From an uncultured bacterium (GTDB taxonomy: Bacteria > Krumholzibacteriota > Krumholzibacteriia > LZORAL124-64-63): DNA of 64,000 nt. How positions within the stretch are numbered: position 1 is the first letter of the stretch; every line of letters starts with the position of its first letter. Positions 1 through 10,895 of this stretch are shown in pieces. The translations under genes were made by a program, and so were the position numbers. The notes beneath the pieces are model-generated. The model was given only the letters and a program-made list of their open reading frames with translations. It ran no database searches and was not told the origin of the DNA. Where the stretch lies: the NCBI GenBank assembly GCA_903912525.1, contig CAIWHK010000063.1, forward strand, positions 28,570 through 92,569, given 5' to 3'.

Positions 1-2
1 AC

Positions 3-452
3 CGCACGCGCCTGGCGCGCGAGGTCACCGCCGCCGTGCGCAAGGCGTGGCCCGACAGCCTGCCGCTGTGGGTGCGCATCTCGGCCACCGACTGGGTGGA
101 CGGTGGCTGGAACGAGGACGAGTCGGTGGAACTGTCGCGCGAACTGGCGAAGCTTGGCTGCGACGTGGTCGATGTCTCGACGGGCGGCACGGTGCCCGAC
201 GCGAAGGTGCCGGTGGCTCCCGGCTTCCAGGTGCGATTCGCGGAGAAGATCCGGCGCGAGGCCGGCGTGCCCACCGGCGCGGTGGGGCTGATCACCGAGC
301 CCGCGCAGGCCGACGCCGTCGTGCGCGAGGGCCGCGCCGACGCGGTGCTGCTGGGCCGGGTGCTGCTGCGCGAGCCGCAGTGGGCGATCCACGCGGCACG
401 CAGCCTGGACCAGCCGGCGCCGATCCCGAACCAGTATTTGCGGGGATTCTAG
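3..452 (+). CDS. NADH:flavin oxidoreductase / old yellow enzyme family (C-terminal part)
   Basis: The gene enters from the left edge, so only the last 149 residues are visible and no start is present. The visible part reads like the C-terminal half of a YqjM/NamA-type TIM-barrel flavoenzyme: an RISATDW strand, then GCDVVDVSTGG, and then a late GLITEPAQADAVVREGRADAVLLGRVLLREP segment, where this family holds the FMN phosphate and names the final barrel strands. Such enzymes use NAD(P)H to reduce activated C=C bonds in the cytoplasm. The end, with a short PNQYLRGF tail, is normal for the family. Substrate cannot be inferred. It converges on a histidine phosphatase gene with a 10-base gap. Confidence 0.88.
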   Translation, partial: RTRLAREVTAAVRKAWPDSLPLWVRISATDWVDGGWNEDESVELSRELAKLGCDVVDVSTGGTVPDAKVPVAPGFQVRFAEKIRREAGVPTGAVGLITEPAQADAVVREGRADAVLLGRVLLREPQWAIHAARSLDQPAPIPNQYLRGF

Positions 453-462
453 GGCCTGCCGC

Positions 463-1158
463 CTAAGGCGTGATCGTCACGCCGGGGTAGGTCGTCCGCG
501 CCCACGGGATGTGCCCGCTGTCGGCGAACGAGATCAGCTTGGTGGCGCCGTCGGCCTTCACCTGGATGATCGTCACGCTGCAGTTGGCGATGCTCATCCC
601 CAGCCACGCCTGCGGGTCCACGCCCAGCACCCGACACACCATCCAGCGGATGACGTTGCCGTGGCAGACGACGATGTCGTGCTCGTCGTGGCCCGCGGTC
701 GCGGGCACCAGCAGGCGCGCCGCTGCAGCCTGCAACTGCGCGTCGCACTCGGCGGCCTCGCCCGGTTTCAAATCATCCATGATGTCCTGGCGATGCGTGG
801 ACGGCGTGCACTCGTGGATGTCGTCGCGGTGGACCGGCTTCAGGTCGGGGAACGACAGCGCGATGATGTCGGCGGTCTGGCGCGCGCGCGTCATCGGGCT
901 GCACTGCAGCGACGAGAACGCGATCGGCATCGCCTTCAGCCGCGCGGCCACCAGCGCCGCCTGCTCGCGGCCCAGCGCATCCAGCTCGCAGCCCGTGTAC
1001 TCGTCGCAATCCTTGTCGTGCACGTACTCGCCGTGGCGGATCAGGACCAGCGTGCGGATCGGCTGGTCCGCCGTCGGCAGGACGGCGTGGGCCGCGCCGG
1101 CGACGGCGCACAGCAGAAGGACCATGGCCGCGCGCGCGAAGATCACCCGATGATTCAT
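463..1158 (-). CDS. Exported histidine phosphatase family protein
   Basis: A 231-residue protein with a clear signal peptide (residues 1-25, ending AGAAHA). After it comes the RHG motif LVLIRHGEY of the phosphoglycerate mutase-like superfamily, where the His is the phosphoryl-accepting nucleophile. A second His lies in the VVCHGNVIRWM segment late in the protein, as expected for the acid-base side of the pocket. SPMTRARQTADII supplies the usual catalytic arginine. The enzyme should be a periplasmic phosphomonoesterase; its substrate cannot be told. The ATG follows a GGGGGAA ribosome site and lies one base after the stop of the upstream DOMON-like gene, so the two are probably translationally coupled. 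Confidence 0.85.
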   Translation of the reverse strand: MNHRVIFARAAMVLLLCAVAGAAHAVLPTADQPIRTLVLIRHGEYVHDKDCDEYTGCELDALGREQAALVAARLKAMPIAFSSLQCSPMTRARQTADIIALSFPDLKPVHRDDIHECTPSTHRQDIMDDLKPGEAAECDAQLQAAAARLLVPATAGHDEHDIVVCHGNVIRWMVCRVLGVDPQAWLGMSIANCSVTIIQVKADGATKLISFADSGHIPWARTTYPGVTITP

Positions 1159-1159
1159 G

Positions 1160-1711
1160 CTATTCCCCCACCGGAGGCAGGCGCAGCCTGAAGCCGCGCC
1201 GGTCGTGAAAATCGGGACGATCGGCCACGTGGGCCAGCGCCCAGTACGTGAGCGTGCCGTCGTCGGCCTCGAGCACCGCGCTCAGGCCCACCTCCAAACC
1301 GGCCGTGGCCAGCCCGAGCGGCGCCAGCGGCAGGTCGGCCTCGACCACCAGCACGCCGTTGCGGCAGGCGACACGCGGCGCGGCGTCGGCGACGGCCGCC
1401 TCGGGCCGGCCGCCCTTGCGGTGCCCGTCGAAGCGGTACAGGTTCCAGTCCCCCGACGGCGACAGGTTCCACTCGATGTACCCGGGGTCGCGGACGGCGC
1501 CCGCGAACACCTCCAGGCACGTGTGGCGCCACAGCCCGTCACACCGGGCCGGGGTCTCCGTGGACGGCGACGGCGTCTTCACGCCGCACCCCGTCACCTC
1601 GAACCGGCAGCGGAGGGTCTCCCCATCGCGCCGGACCGTCACCCGCACAACGACCGGAATGGCGGCCGGAGTTGTCGCGAATAGCTGAAGCTGGAATTCC
1701 TGTGTGTCCAT
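1160..1711 (-). CDS. DOMON-like domain protein
   Basis: A 183-residue protein without signal peptide. The middle contains LWRHTCLEVF, YIEWNLSPSGDWNLYRFDGHRKG and, near the end, YWALAHVADRPDFHDRRGFRL. This pattern marks a small family of DOMON-like beta-sandwich proteins found in many bacteria. The fold is related to sugar- or haem-binding DOMON modules, but no ligand is established for this stand-alone type. It is the first gene of a two-gene unit with the exported histidine phosphatase (one-base gap), which suggests linked function, although one protein is exported and the other seems cytoplasmic. Confidence 0.75.
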   Translation of the reverse strand: MDTQEFQLQLFATTPAAIPVVVRVTVRRDGETLRCRFEVTGCGVKTPSPSTETPARCDGLWRHTCLEVFAGAVRDPGYIEWNLSPSGDWNLYRFDGHRKGGRPEAAVADAAPRVACRNGVLVVEADLPLAPLGLATAGLEVGLSAVLEADDGTLTYWALAHVADRPDFHDRRGFRLRLPPVGE

Positions 1712-3865
1712 GGCGCCTACACTACCGCTCCGTCCGCCGGTAGGCTATGGTTTTCGCGCCGCGGCCGGCCCGGCGCCCCCGCGGCGCCGCGCCCGCCTGA
1801 AGCCCCACGCCCCCCGGATTGGAGATCGATCCATGCGCCAGTTGACGCGAATCCTCACCACGGCCGCCCTGCTGCTGGTCGCCGCCAACGCCATAGCCGA
1901 CGAGGGCATGTGGACCTTCGACAACCCGCCCGCCGATCAGTTGCAGAAGCAGTACGGATTCGCCGTGACGCCGGCGTGGCTCGATCACCTGCGCCTGTCG
2001 GCGGTGCGCCTGGGCGGCGGTTCGGGCTCGTTCGTCAGCCCGGACGGCCTGGTGCTCACCAACGCGCACGTGGCGCGCGGCCAGCAGCAGAAGCTGTCGT
2101 CGCCGGACCGCGACCTGGTGACCGACGGCTACGTCGCCGCCTCGCGCGCGGACGAACTCCAGTGCCCCGACCTGGAAGTGGTCGGGCTGGCCTCCTATGA
2201 AAACGTCACCGCCCGCGTCATCGCCGCGGCCCCGAAGGGCGCCGACGAGGCAGCGGCCCTGGCGGCCCGCCGCGCCGAGATGGCGGCCATCACGAAGGAG
2301 AGCCAGGACAAGACCGGCCTGCAGTCGGACGTCGTCACGCTGTACCACGGCGGCGAGTACTGGCTGTACCGCTACCGCGCCTACACCGACGTGCGCCTGG
2401 TCTTCGCGCCCGAGGAGACCGACGCCTACTTCGGCGGCGACGACGACAACTTCACGTTCCCCCGCCACGACCTGGACATGGCGCTGTTCCGCGTCTACGA
2501 GAACGGCCAGCCGCTCAAGAGCCCCGACTGGCTGCCGCTGAACGTGTCCGGCGCCAGGGAAGGCGACCTGGTGTTCGTGCCCGGCCATCCCGGCTCGACC
2601 AACCGCCTGATGACCGTCGCCCAGCTGAAGATGCAGCGCGACCACACCTACCCGCAGCGCGAGAAGTCCACGAAGGAATCCATCGCTTCGCTGCACGAGT
2701 ACGGCGCGCGCGGCCCCGAGCAGGAGCGGCAGGCCTCGGCCGGCCTGTCCGGCCTGGAGAACGGGCGCAAGGTCGGGCACGGCGAGTACCTGGGCCTGCT
2801 CGACCCCAACGTCTGGGCCGCGAAGGAGAAGGAAGAGGCCGATTTCCGCGCCCGCGTCGCCGCCGACCCGAAGCTGCAGGCCCGCTTCGGCCAGGCGTGG
2901 TCACTCATCGAGAAGGCGCAGGAAGCGCGCCTGTCGCGGCTCGAGCAGCTGAACGGCCGCTCGCTGGGCCGCGGCGGCCTGGCGCGCACGGCATTGAGCC
3001 TGGTGCGGGCGGCCGCCGAGTCGCAGAAGCCCGACGCCGAGCGGCTCGAGGGCTACCACGACTCCCAGTTGCGCCGCCTGCGGTTCCGGCTGCTGTCGCC
3101 GGCGCCGATCTACCCCGAGTTCGAGCAGTTCCAACTGGAGCGATCCCTCAAGCGCATGCTCGACCGCCTGGGCCCGGACGACGCGTTCGCGAAGATCGCC
3201 CTGGCCGGGCAGACGCCGGCCGACCGCGCCACGACACTGGTGAACAACTCGAAGCTGGCCGACCCCGCGGTGCGCCAGGCCCTGCTGGACGGCGGTCCGG
3301 CCGCCATCGCCGCCAGCGACGACCCGTTCATCGTGATGGCGCGCGCACTGGACCCGCTGCTGGCCGACCAGGACAAGTGGGAGAAGGAGAACATCGATGG
3401 CCCCGAAACAGCCGGCGAGCAGCTGCTCGGCGCCGCGCGCTTCGCGGTCTACGGCAAGGCGATGGCCCCCGACGCCACGGGCACGCTGCGCCTGTCGTAC
3501 GGCGAGGTCAAAAGCTACGCGTACAACGGCACCGTGGCGGCGCCGCTGACCACGTTCCACGGGCTGTTCGACCGCACGCTGTCGTTCGGCGGCCGCGCCC
3601 CGTTCCGCTGCTCGCCGCGCATGCTCGCCGCGCAGAAGACGATCGACCTGGCCACGCCGCTGAACTTCGCCAGCACCTGTGACATCATCGGCGGCAACTC
3701 GGGCTCGCCGGTGGTCGACCGCGAGGGACGCCTGGTCGGGCTGGTCTTCGACGGCAACATCGAGAGCCTGGTCGGCCGGTTCGTCTTCGACGGGACGGCC
3801 AACCGCGCCGTGTCCGTGCACGCGGCGGCCATCGCCGTCGCGCTGCGCGACATCTACGGGGCGGG

Positions 3866-5755
<1,890 letters not shown>

Positions 5756-5756
5756 G

Positions 5757-6344
5757 TCAGTCGCCCCCCTTCACGATCTCGGCGACCTTCAGCAGTTGCG
5801 AGCTCAGGCGCAAGCCGGCTCGCTCCGCGGCGTCGCGGTTGACCCGCAACTGGACGCGATTGCGCTCGCGCCGCATCTGGATCATGCCTCCCTGTTCACA
5901 GAAGCCGTCCAGCTCGCTGACCGTCAGCACGGGTCGGCCGGCCAGCGTCGCCAGGAGACTGCCCAGGGACGTCGCCTGCGAGCGCGAGATGTAGACGATC
6001 TGGACTTCGCCGAACGCTGCCGGCGACAGGGTATCGCGCAACGCGAGCCCACGGCCACGCACGGTCTTGTTCGCCAGCGAGAAGAGGGCCGGGTCGGAAT
6101 CGTCATGACCGATCACGCCGATGCCGAACGCCGTGGTCGTCGCCGCGCTGTCGGGCCAGGAAACGACCTGCGCCAGGTTGAACACGATGCCGGCCTTGAT
6201 CTGGGCTTCGGGCGTCGACGTGGCGGGCAGCTGGCCGGCGCACGCCGGCCCGCTCGCCAGCGCGCTTACGAGCGCCAGCCCCGCTGCAACAGCCATGATC
6301 CCGGATCTCGGCAAATCCCACCTTCCGTGTTCAATGGACGGCAC
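5757..6344 (-). CDS. YfiR family periplasmic protein (DUF4154)
   Basis: A 195-residue exported protein. The hydrophobic stretch [14 protein letters not shown] and the ACAG cleavage region are followed by the family pattern: [18 protein letters not shown], a GVIGHDD strand, and the late core [27 protein letters not shown] then [29 protein letters not shown]. In Pseudomonas, YfiR is a redox-sensitive periplasmic repressor of the diguanylate cyclase YfiN. Here the partner is instead the CHASE8-like hybrid kinase encoded one base downstream. The GTG at 6344 has no good ribosome site; an ATG at 6296 would give a 179-residue form, so the start is unsure. Confidence 0.85.
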   Translation of the reverse strand: MPSIEHGRWDLPRSGIMAVAAGLALVSALASGPACAGQLPATSTPEAQIKAGIVFNLAQVVSWPDSAATTTAFGIGVIGHDDSDPALFSLANKTVRGRGLALRDTLSPAAFGEVQIVYISRSQATSLGSLLATLAGRPVLTVSELDGFCEQGGMIQMRRERNRVQLRVNRDAAERAGLRLSSQLLKVAEIVKGGD

Positions 6345-6557
6345 AACGGGGCCACCGCAGCCTCGAACCCGCCGCGGCGGCGCCCCGGGGCGACCACCAT
6401 CCGTTCATGGTATCGGCATGTGTCGCGGCCGTTTGAGGGTGATTTGTGCTCAATTTTCCCTCATTGCGGCCGATGAGATCCGCTGACGGGGCGAAACCGG
6501 CGGCGACGCCGGGCGGCTTTGTCGTTCCGTACGTCGTGATTGTCCCGGGAGGATTCG
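6345..6557. promoter_or_regulatory. Divergent intergenic region, YfiR-kinase operon / TonB receptor
   Basis: 213 bases between divergent genes must hold both promoters. The part near 6430-6470 is AT-richer (TTTGAGGGTGATTTGTGCTC), but no well-spaced -35/-10 pair stands out. At 6497-6512 there is a perfect 6-bp hairpin CCGGCG/CGCCGG with a GCGA tetraloop, about 45 bases before the TonB receptor start. Whether it has a regulatory role is unknown. Confidence 0.4.
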
Positions 6558-8582
6558 ATGCTCCGGTTCCGGCAGGCTTGCCTGACATGCGTCGTTGCGC
6601 TGGCGGTGTCCGCCGGCGTGCCGGCGTCTGCGCAGGAAGCCACCCCGGATGGGGCCGGCACCGACTACACGACCTTCAACCTGGACGAACTGACCGGCAT
6701 GGACGTGGTCTACGGCGCCGCCAGCTACGACCAGAAGATCACCGACGCCCCGGCCTCGGTCACCGTCATCACCGCCGACGAGATCCAGGCCCACGGCTAC
6801 CGGACGCTGGCGGACGTGCTCGCCTCGGTGCGCGGCTTCAACATCTCCTACGACCGCTCCTACGACTACGTAGGCGTGCGCGGCTTTTCGCGTCCCGGGG
6901 ACTACAACACCCGCGTTCTGCTTTTGCACGACGGCCACCCGGGCAACGACATCGTCTACGGCACCGCGGCCGCCGGGCCGGAGATGACCGTGGACCTCGC
7001 GATCGTCAAGCGCATCGAGATCATCCGCGGCCCGGGCAGCGTCCTGTACGGCGCGGGCGCGTTCTTCGCCGTCATCAACCTGGTGACCTACGACGGTGAC
7101 GAACTGGGCGATGCCGAGGTGACCGCGGAATACGGCAGCCGCCAGCGACTGGGCGGCCAGGCCGCCTGGGGCGGGACGGTCGGCAGCGGCGGCAGCCTGT
7201 TGCTGGCTGGCAGCGCCTTCCGCGACGAGGGCGACGACCTGTACTGGCCGGAATACGATGATCCCGCGACCAACAACGGCGTGTTCGAGAACGGCGACCG
7301 CGAAGTGGCGAGGCATGCCTATGCGAAATATGTCCGCCCGGGCCTGCAGGCCACCGCAGGCTGGGTCCGCCGCGACAAGCGGATACCTACCGGCGACTGG
7401 GGCATGATCTTCAACGACACGGGCGCGGTGGTGAGCGACGAGCGCGTTGCCCTGGATCTTTCCGGGGACCGTCGGTTGTCGGCCGACGCCTCGCTGCGCG
7501 GGCGACTGTCCTATGACGATTACACCTGCCGGGGCGATTACCCGTACGACGTCGCCGAAGAAGGCCAGCCCCTGCAGCGCGCCGTCCAGCACGACGAGGC
7601 CCACGGCATCTGGTGGAGCGGCGAGCTCCAGGCCAGCCTGCGCCGCGGCAGCCATCGCTTCGTGGCCGGCGCCGACTTTCGTCGCTCCACGACCGCCCGA
7701 CAGACGAGCGTCGTCGTGGATCCGTTCGAGTCACTGCTCGACATCGACGGGACGATGGACAATGCCGGCGTCTATGTGCAGGACGAGTGGACCCTCGGCC
7801 AGCCCGCCTCGCTCTACCTGGGCCTGCGCGGCGACTCGTACCGCAGCTTCGGCGGCAACCTGACGCCCCGCTGCGGCCTCGTCACGCGCCCCGACCGGCG
7901 CACGACCGCGAAGATCCTGTACGGCGAGGCCTTCCGCGCCCCGAACGCGTACGAACTCTTCTACAGCGACGGCATCTCGCAGAAGCCGAATCCCGGGCTC
8001 GAGCCCGAGTGCGTGCGCACCTGGGAAGCCGTCATCGAGCGCGAACTGTCCGATCGCCTGCGCGTGGGCGTGTGCCTGTACGACAACCGGATCACGGGGC
8101 TGGTCGACCAGATTGTTGATCCCGACGACGGGATGATCGTCTTCCGGAACGTCGCCGATGCTTACACGCGCGGCGTCGAGATCGATGTCGATGCGCGCCT
8201 GATGCCGGGCCTGCGCGGGCGATTCAGCCTGAGCGCCCAGCGGGGCGAAGAGGAATCCAGCGAGACGCCCCTGACCAATGCGCCCGCGCGCCTGGTGAAG
8301 CTCAACCTCACGACACCCCGCCAGGGTGCGGCCCTGGCCGGCGCGCTCGAGGTCCAGCACGTCAGCCGGCGTGGGACGCTGGCCGGCGCCTGGGCTCCCG
8401 CCTACACCGTGGTCAATCTGGACGCGACCTGGTGGACACCGGTCCGCGGCCTGCAGTTCGACCTCGCGATCGACAACGCCCTGGACGAGCGCTATGCGGA
8501 CCCCGGCGCCGCGCACCAGGTGCAGGACGTGCTCGCGCGCGAGGGACGCCGGCTGACCGGCCGCCTGGGCTGGCACTGGTAG
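6558..8582 (+). CDS. TonB-dependent receptor
   Basis: A 674-residue outer-membrane receptor. The ATG at 6558 has a GGGAGG ribosome site 6 bases upstream and begins a signal peptide ending ASAQ. The plug domain is clear: DAPASVTVITADEIQAHGYR, LADVLASVRGFNISYDR, VGVRGFSRPGDYNTRVLLL, then IEIIRGPGSVLYGAGAFFAVINLVT. A 22-strand type barrel follows, with GEAFRAPNAYELFY and a terminal LTGRLGWHW ending in an aromatic residue as barrels do. It imports a ligand by TonB energy. The ligand is unknown. Its divergent placement with YfiR and a sensor kinase is a recurrent arrangement, suggesting that the kinase senses or controls the uptake step (inference). Confidence 0.93.
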   Translation: MLRFRQACLTCVVALAVSAGVPASAQEATPDGAGTDYTTFNLDELTGMDVVYGAASYDQKITDAPASVTVITADEIQAHGYRTLADVLASVRGFNISYDRSYDYVGVRGFSRPGDYNTRVLLLHDGHPGNDIVYGTAAAGPEMTVDLAIVKRIEIIRGPGSVLYGAGAFFAVINLVTYDGDELGDAEVTAEYGSRQRLGGQAAWGGTVGSGGSLLLAGSAFRDEGDDLYWPEYDDPATNNGVFENGDREVARHAYAKYVRPGLQATAGWVRRDKRIPTGDWGMIFNDTGAVVSDERVALDLSGDRRLSADASLRGRLSYDDYTCRGDYPYDVAEEGQPLQRAVQHDEAHGIWWSGELQASLRRGSHRFVAGADFRRSTTARQTSVVVDPFESLLDIDGTMDNAGVYVQDEWTLGQPASLYLGLRGDSYRSFGGNLTPRCGLVTRPDRRTTAKILYGEAFRAPNAYELFYSDGISQKPNPGLEPECVRTWEAVIERELSDRLRVGVCLYDNRITGLVDQIVDPDDGMIVFRNVADAYTRGVEIDVDARLMPGLRGRFSLSAQRGEEESSETPLTNAPARLVKLNLTTPRQGAALAGALEVQHVSRRGTLAGAWAPAYTVVNLDATWWTPVRGLQFDLAIDNALDERYADPGAAHQVQDVLAREGRRLTGRLGWHW

Positions 8583-8612
8583 GCGCCGCTTCCCCCGCTC
8601 CCCGGATTCCGA

Positions 8613-8954
8613 CTAGTCGTCGCCGCTGAGGTAGCGCGAGAGTTTCTCGCGGCTGTGCTCGTCCTCGTGGCAGTAGATGCAGAGGTTTTCCCAGTTGGAT
8701 CCGTCGGCGGGATTGTGGCTGTCGTTGCCGTCCTTGTGGTGGACGGTGAGCAGGTGGCGATCCTTTTCGGTGAATTCGCGCGCGCACTTGGCGCAGATCA
8801 TCCCGTGCAGGGCCAGCGACAGTTCCCGGTAGTTGGAGCGCGGCGAGGCCAGCGACTTCAGTTCCTTCAGGCGACGCGCGATCTCCTCGGGCGTCTGCGG
8901 TGTCGCCGGCCCGCGCTTCTTGCCGCCCCTGCGGTAGGATCCACCCAGTGACAC
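8613..8954 (-). CDS. yajD: YajD family HNH nuclease
   Basis: A 113-residue protein. The GTG at 8954 is chosen because AGGAGG sits 8 bases upstream and the resulting length fits YajD (about 115). A longer frame to 9074 has no ribosome site. The HNH core is ICAKCAREF, LTVHHKDGNDSHNPADGSNWENLCIYCHEDEHS: two CxxC zinc knuckles around HH and N. Small HNH proteins of this type are predicted nucleases; the cellular target is not known. It is convergent with the TonB receptor gene (30-base gap) and on the same strand as the cupredoxin gene upstream. Confidence 0.85.
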   Translation of the reverse strand: MSLGGSYRRGGKKRGPATPQTPEEIARRLKELKSLASPRSNYRELSLALHGMICAKCAREFTEKDRHLLTVHHKDGNDSHNPADGSNWENLCIYCHEDEHSREKLSRYLSGDD

Positions 8955-9070
8955 GACGTCCACCTCCTGCCCGCTGACCCGCCCAACGATCGCTGCCGGC
9001 GGATCGTAGCAGTCGCGTCGGGGCCCGGCAAGGCATCTGCCGCCGGACCCCGACGTCCACCGCACAGGCG

Positions 9071-9745
9071 TCACTTCACCAGGGTGACCTTCGTCGCTTC
9101 GTGCAACCCGGCGCCCGACACCGTCACCAGGTAGACACCCGCGGGCATCACGCGCCCGTCCTCGCCGGCGCCGTCCCAGGCCAGTTCGTGGCGCCCGGCC
9201 TCCTGCTGCAGGTCGACAGCCAACTGGCGCACGAGGCGGCCCGCCGCGTCATGCACCGCCGCGCTCACTCCCGAGGCGGCCGGCAGCGTGTAGCCGATGA
9301 GCGTGCGCGGGTTGAACGGATTGGGCGCGCTGGCCAGGGCCAGCGTGACGTGCGCCGGCACGTCGCCGACGCCCGAGGCGACCTGCACTGTGACGGTGCC
9401 CGTCATGCCGAACACCAGGTGCGGGCGGCAGAAGTACGGCACCGTGCCCGGCGCGGTGAACGTGTACGAGAACATCGTGGTGGTCGGAGTGAGCGATGCG
9501 TCGAACTTCTTGCCGACGTTCGGATCCGCCAGGCTGGCGCCGTTGGTCACCGTGTGGAAGCCGGCGGTCCAGACCCACTGCACCGTGTCGCCGACGTTGA
9601 TGACGAGGTCAGGCGGCGAGAAGGACATATCGACTTGCGTGACGACATGGGTCGCGGCCGCCGCCGGCGAGGCGACGAGGATGGCCAGCACCACCGACGC
9701 TAGGGCCGGGTGCAGGAAGCGCGGGATGATGTTGCGGAACAGCAT
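9071..9745 (-). CDS. Secreted cupredoxin with C-terminal FlgD-like sorting domain
   Basis: A 224-residue exported protein in two parts after a signal peptide (1-31). Residues 33-121 are a plastocyanin-like cupredoxin with all four type 1 copper ligands visible: His64 (FHTVT), Cys106 and His109 (YFCRPH) and Met114. Residues about 140-224 are a FlgD-like Ig domain: SAPNPFNPRTLIGYTLP, VHDAAGRLVRQL, AWDGAGEDGRVMPAGVYLV, ending in KVTLVK. It should be an electron carrier fixed at the cell surface or in the periplasm. The ATG at 9745 starts the signal peptide; the reading frame continues upstream to 9823 but without signal features. A promoter fits at 9820-9848. Confidence 0.9.
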   Translation of the reverse strand: MLFRNIIPRFLHPALASVVLAILVASPAAAATHVVTQVDMSFSPPDLVINVGDTVQWVWTAGFHTVTNGASLADPNVGKKFDASLTPTTTMFSYTFTAPGTVPYFCRPHLVFGMTGTVTVQVASGVGDVPAHVTLALASAPNPFNPRTLIGYTLPAASGVSAAVHDAAGRLVRQLAVDLQQEAGRHELAWDGAGEDGRVMPAGVYLVTVSGAGLHEATKVTLVK

Positions 9746-9819
9746 GGTTCGTTCCCCCCAGGACAGAAGTAGCCCCGGCCGGATGGCTCCGGCTGGTAAG
9801 TGAACGGACCGCATGGGGC

Positions 9820-9848
9820 ACAATAATGAGGATCAATGTCATCGTCAA
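9820..9848 (-). promoter_or_regulatory. Predicted sigma70-type promoter of the cupredoxin gene
   Basis: Read on the minus strand: -35 TTGACG (9848-9843), 17-base spacer, -10 TATTGT (9825-9820). Transcription would start near 9813, leaving a leader of about 68 bases before the ATG at 9745. The box lies in a short AT-rich island within GC-rich sequence. Confidence 0.55.
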
Positions 9849-9873
9849 TAGCGAGGTGGATCCCGGAAAGAGA

Positions 9874-9905
9874 ATCGCCCCGCCACCTTGCGGCAGCGGG
9901 GCGAT
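9874..9905 (-). terminator. Intrinsic terminator of the RRM gene
   Basis: A perfect 10-bp inverted repeat, ATCGCCCCGC (9874-9883) and GCGGGGCGAT (9896-9905), with a 12-base loop. On the minus strand it is followed by the pyrimidine-rich TCTCTTTCC. It lies 22 bases past the stop codon of the RNA-binding protein gene. Confidence 0.75.
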
Positions 9906-9927
9906 ATCCGTCAGTGCGTGGGCTGGA

Positions 9928-10263
9928 TTACCAGCGGCCGCCGCCGCCGCCACCGCCGCCACGACCGCCGCCGTAGCCACCACGGCCGCCGCCGCCACCA
10001 CCACCGCCGCCGCCGCTGCGCGGACGGTCCTGGGCCTCGTTGACACGGAGGGCGCGGCCGCCGATTTCCTTGCCGTCGAGGGCCTGAATCATCGCCTGCA
10101 GGGCGTCATCGTCGACTTCGACGAAGCCGAAGCCACGGGGACGGCCCGTCTCGCGGTCATTGATCAGCGCCACCGAATGCACGGTGCCATGCTGGCCGAA
10201 CAGCTGGGAAATCTCGTCCTCGGTTGCGCTGAAGGGCAGGTTACCCACGTACAGTTTCTTCAC
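9928..10263 (-). CDS. RRM-type glycine-rich RNA-binding protein
   Basis: A 111-residue protein starting with GTG at 10263, six bases after a GGAGAG ribosome site. Residues 1-75 are one RNA recognition motif: RNP2 is LYVGNL (residues 4-9) and RNP1 is RGFGFVEV (about 43-50). Residues about 82-111 are nearly all Gly with scattered Arg and Tyr, ending GGRW; they are encoded by CCGCCG-type tandem codons. The layout matches the cold-inducible Rbp proteins of cyanobacteria and other bacteria, which bind single-stranded RNA. No partner gene is adjacent. The upstream leader carries hairpins, consistent with post-transcriptional control (inference). Confidence 0.92.
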   Translation of the reverse strand: MKKLYVGNLPFSATEDEISQLFGQHGTVHSVALINDRETGRPRGFGFVEVDDDALQAMIQALDGKEIGGRALRVNEAQDRPRSGGGGGGGGGGRGGYGGGRGGGGGGGGRW

Positions 10264-10653
10264 AGTCGTCTCTCCAAATGCCGGCTGTCCGGCTTACAAG
10301 CCCGCAGGGCCGCCGGCCAGTTCCGACGACGCCCCTTGCGCTTCAAACTGGCCCGGCCGGTGCCGAGCCGCATCCCCCGAAGGCCAGGGAAACTACAAGC
10401 CGCTGCCCCACAACGCCTTATGGCGCGGTCGAGACCGGCGACATGATCGCATCCGTTTCGCGGCTGGCTGATCGAAAATGACCGGCAAGGGCGAATGTGG
10501 CGCAATTCCCTTGGAACGTAATGCAAGATCCTCATCAGCGCAATATTTTTGAGTGCCCCCGGGCGGCCGGATTTTTTCCGCCGATCCGACCGCGGTTCGG
10601 TGCTTGGCCGCCTGTAGCTTCTGGCGTTATCGTGACTGGGGAGGGGGTTTGTC
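10264..10653. other. 390-base divergent intergenic region with leader hairpins
   Basis: No credible gene. Reading toward the RRM gene (minus strand) there is a small hairpin GCCGG-4-CCGGC (10281-10294) close to the ribosome site. There is also a larger inverted repeat GGCCAGTT/AACTGGCC (10315-10322 with 10346-10353, 23-base loop). An AT-richer stretch at about 10490-10555 is the likely promoter zone for one or both genes; no clear -35/-10 pair was fixed. Confidence 0.4.
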
Positions 10654-10854
10654 GTGGTCGGGTTCCTGCTCTGGTGCATCCTGTTCGTACTGTGCTGGCC
10701 GGTTGCCCTGCTGGGGTTGATCCTGTACCCCATCGTCTGGCTGCTGCTGCTGCCGCTGCGACTGATCGGCATCACCGTCGGCGCCGTCCTGGCCCTGGTC
10801 AAGGCGATCATCTTCCTTCCCGCCCGCCTGCTGGGGCACCGCCCGGGCAAGTAG
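10654..10854 (+). CDS. Small membrane protein upstream of a fatty acid desaturase
   Basis: A 66-residue, almost wholly hydrophobic protein. The start is GTG at 10654, preceded by GAGGGGG seven bases upstream. Two adjacent hydrophobic segments (about residues 2-33 and 36-57) with Pro and Trp breaks end in the basic tail ARLLGHRPGK. The function is not known. The gene ends 41 bases before the desaturase on the same strand, so the two may form an operon and the small protein may assist the membrane desaturase or lipid remodelling (inference). Confidence 0.65.
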   Translation: MVGFLLWCILFVLCWPVALLGLILYPIVWLLLLPLRLIGITVGAVLALVKAIIFLPARLLGHRPGK

Positions 10855-10895
10855 CCCGGCGCCACACCAACCTCGCCCTGCGCCGCGGAGAAGCC

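Noticed and set aside
6430..6557. Riboswitch (cyclic-di-GMP type) before the TonB receptor
   Set aside because: There is a hairpin with a GCGA tetraloop, but the conserved GEMM elements such as GCAAAGC are missing.
9928..10020. CCG/CCGCCA microsatellite as a repeat element
   Set aside because: It is the coding sequence of the glycine-rich tail of the RRM protein, in frame throughout.
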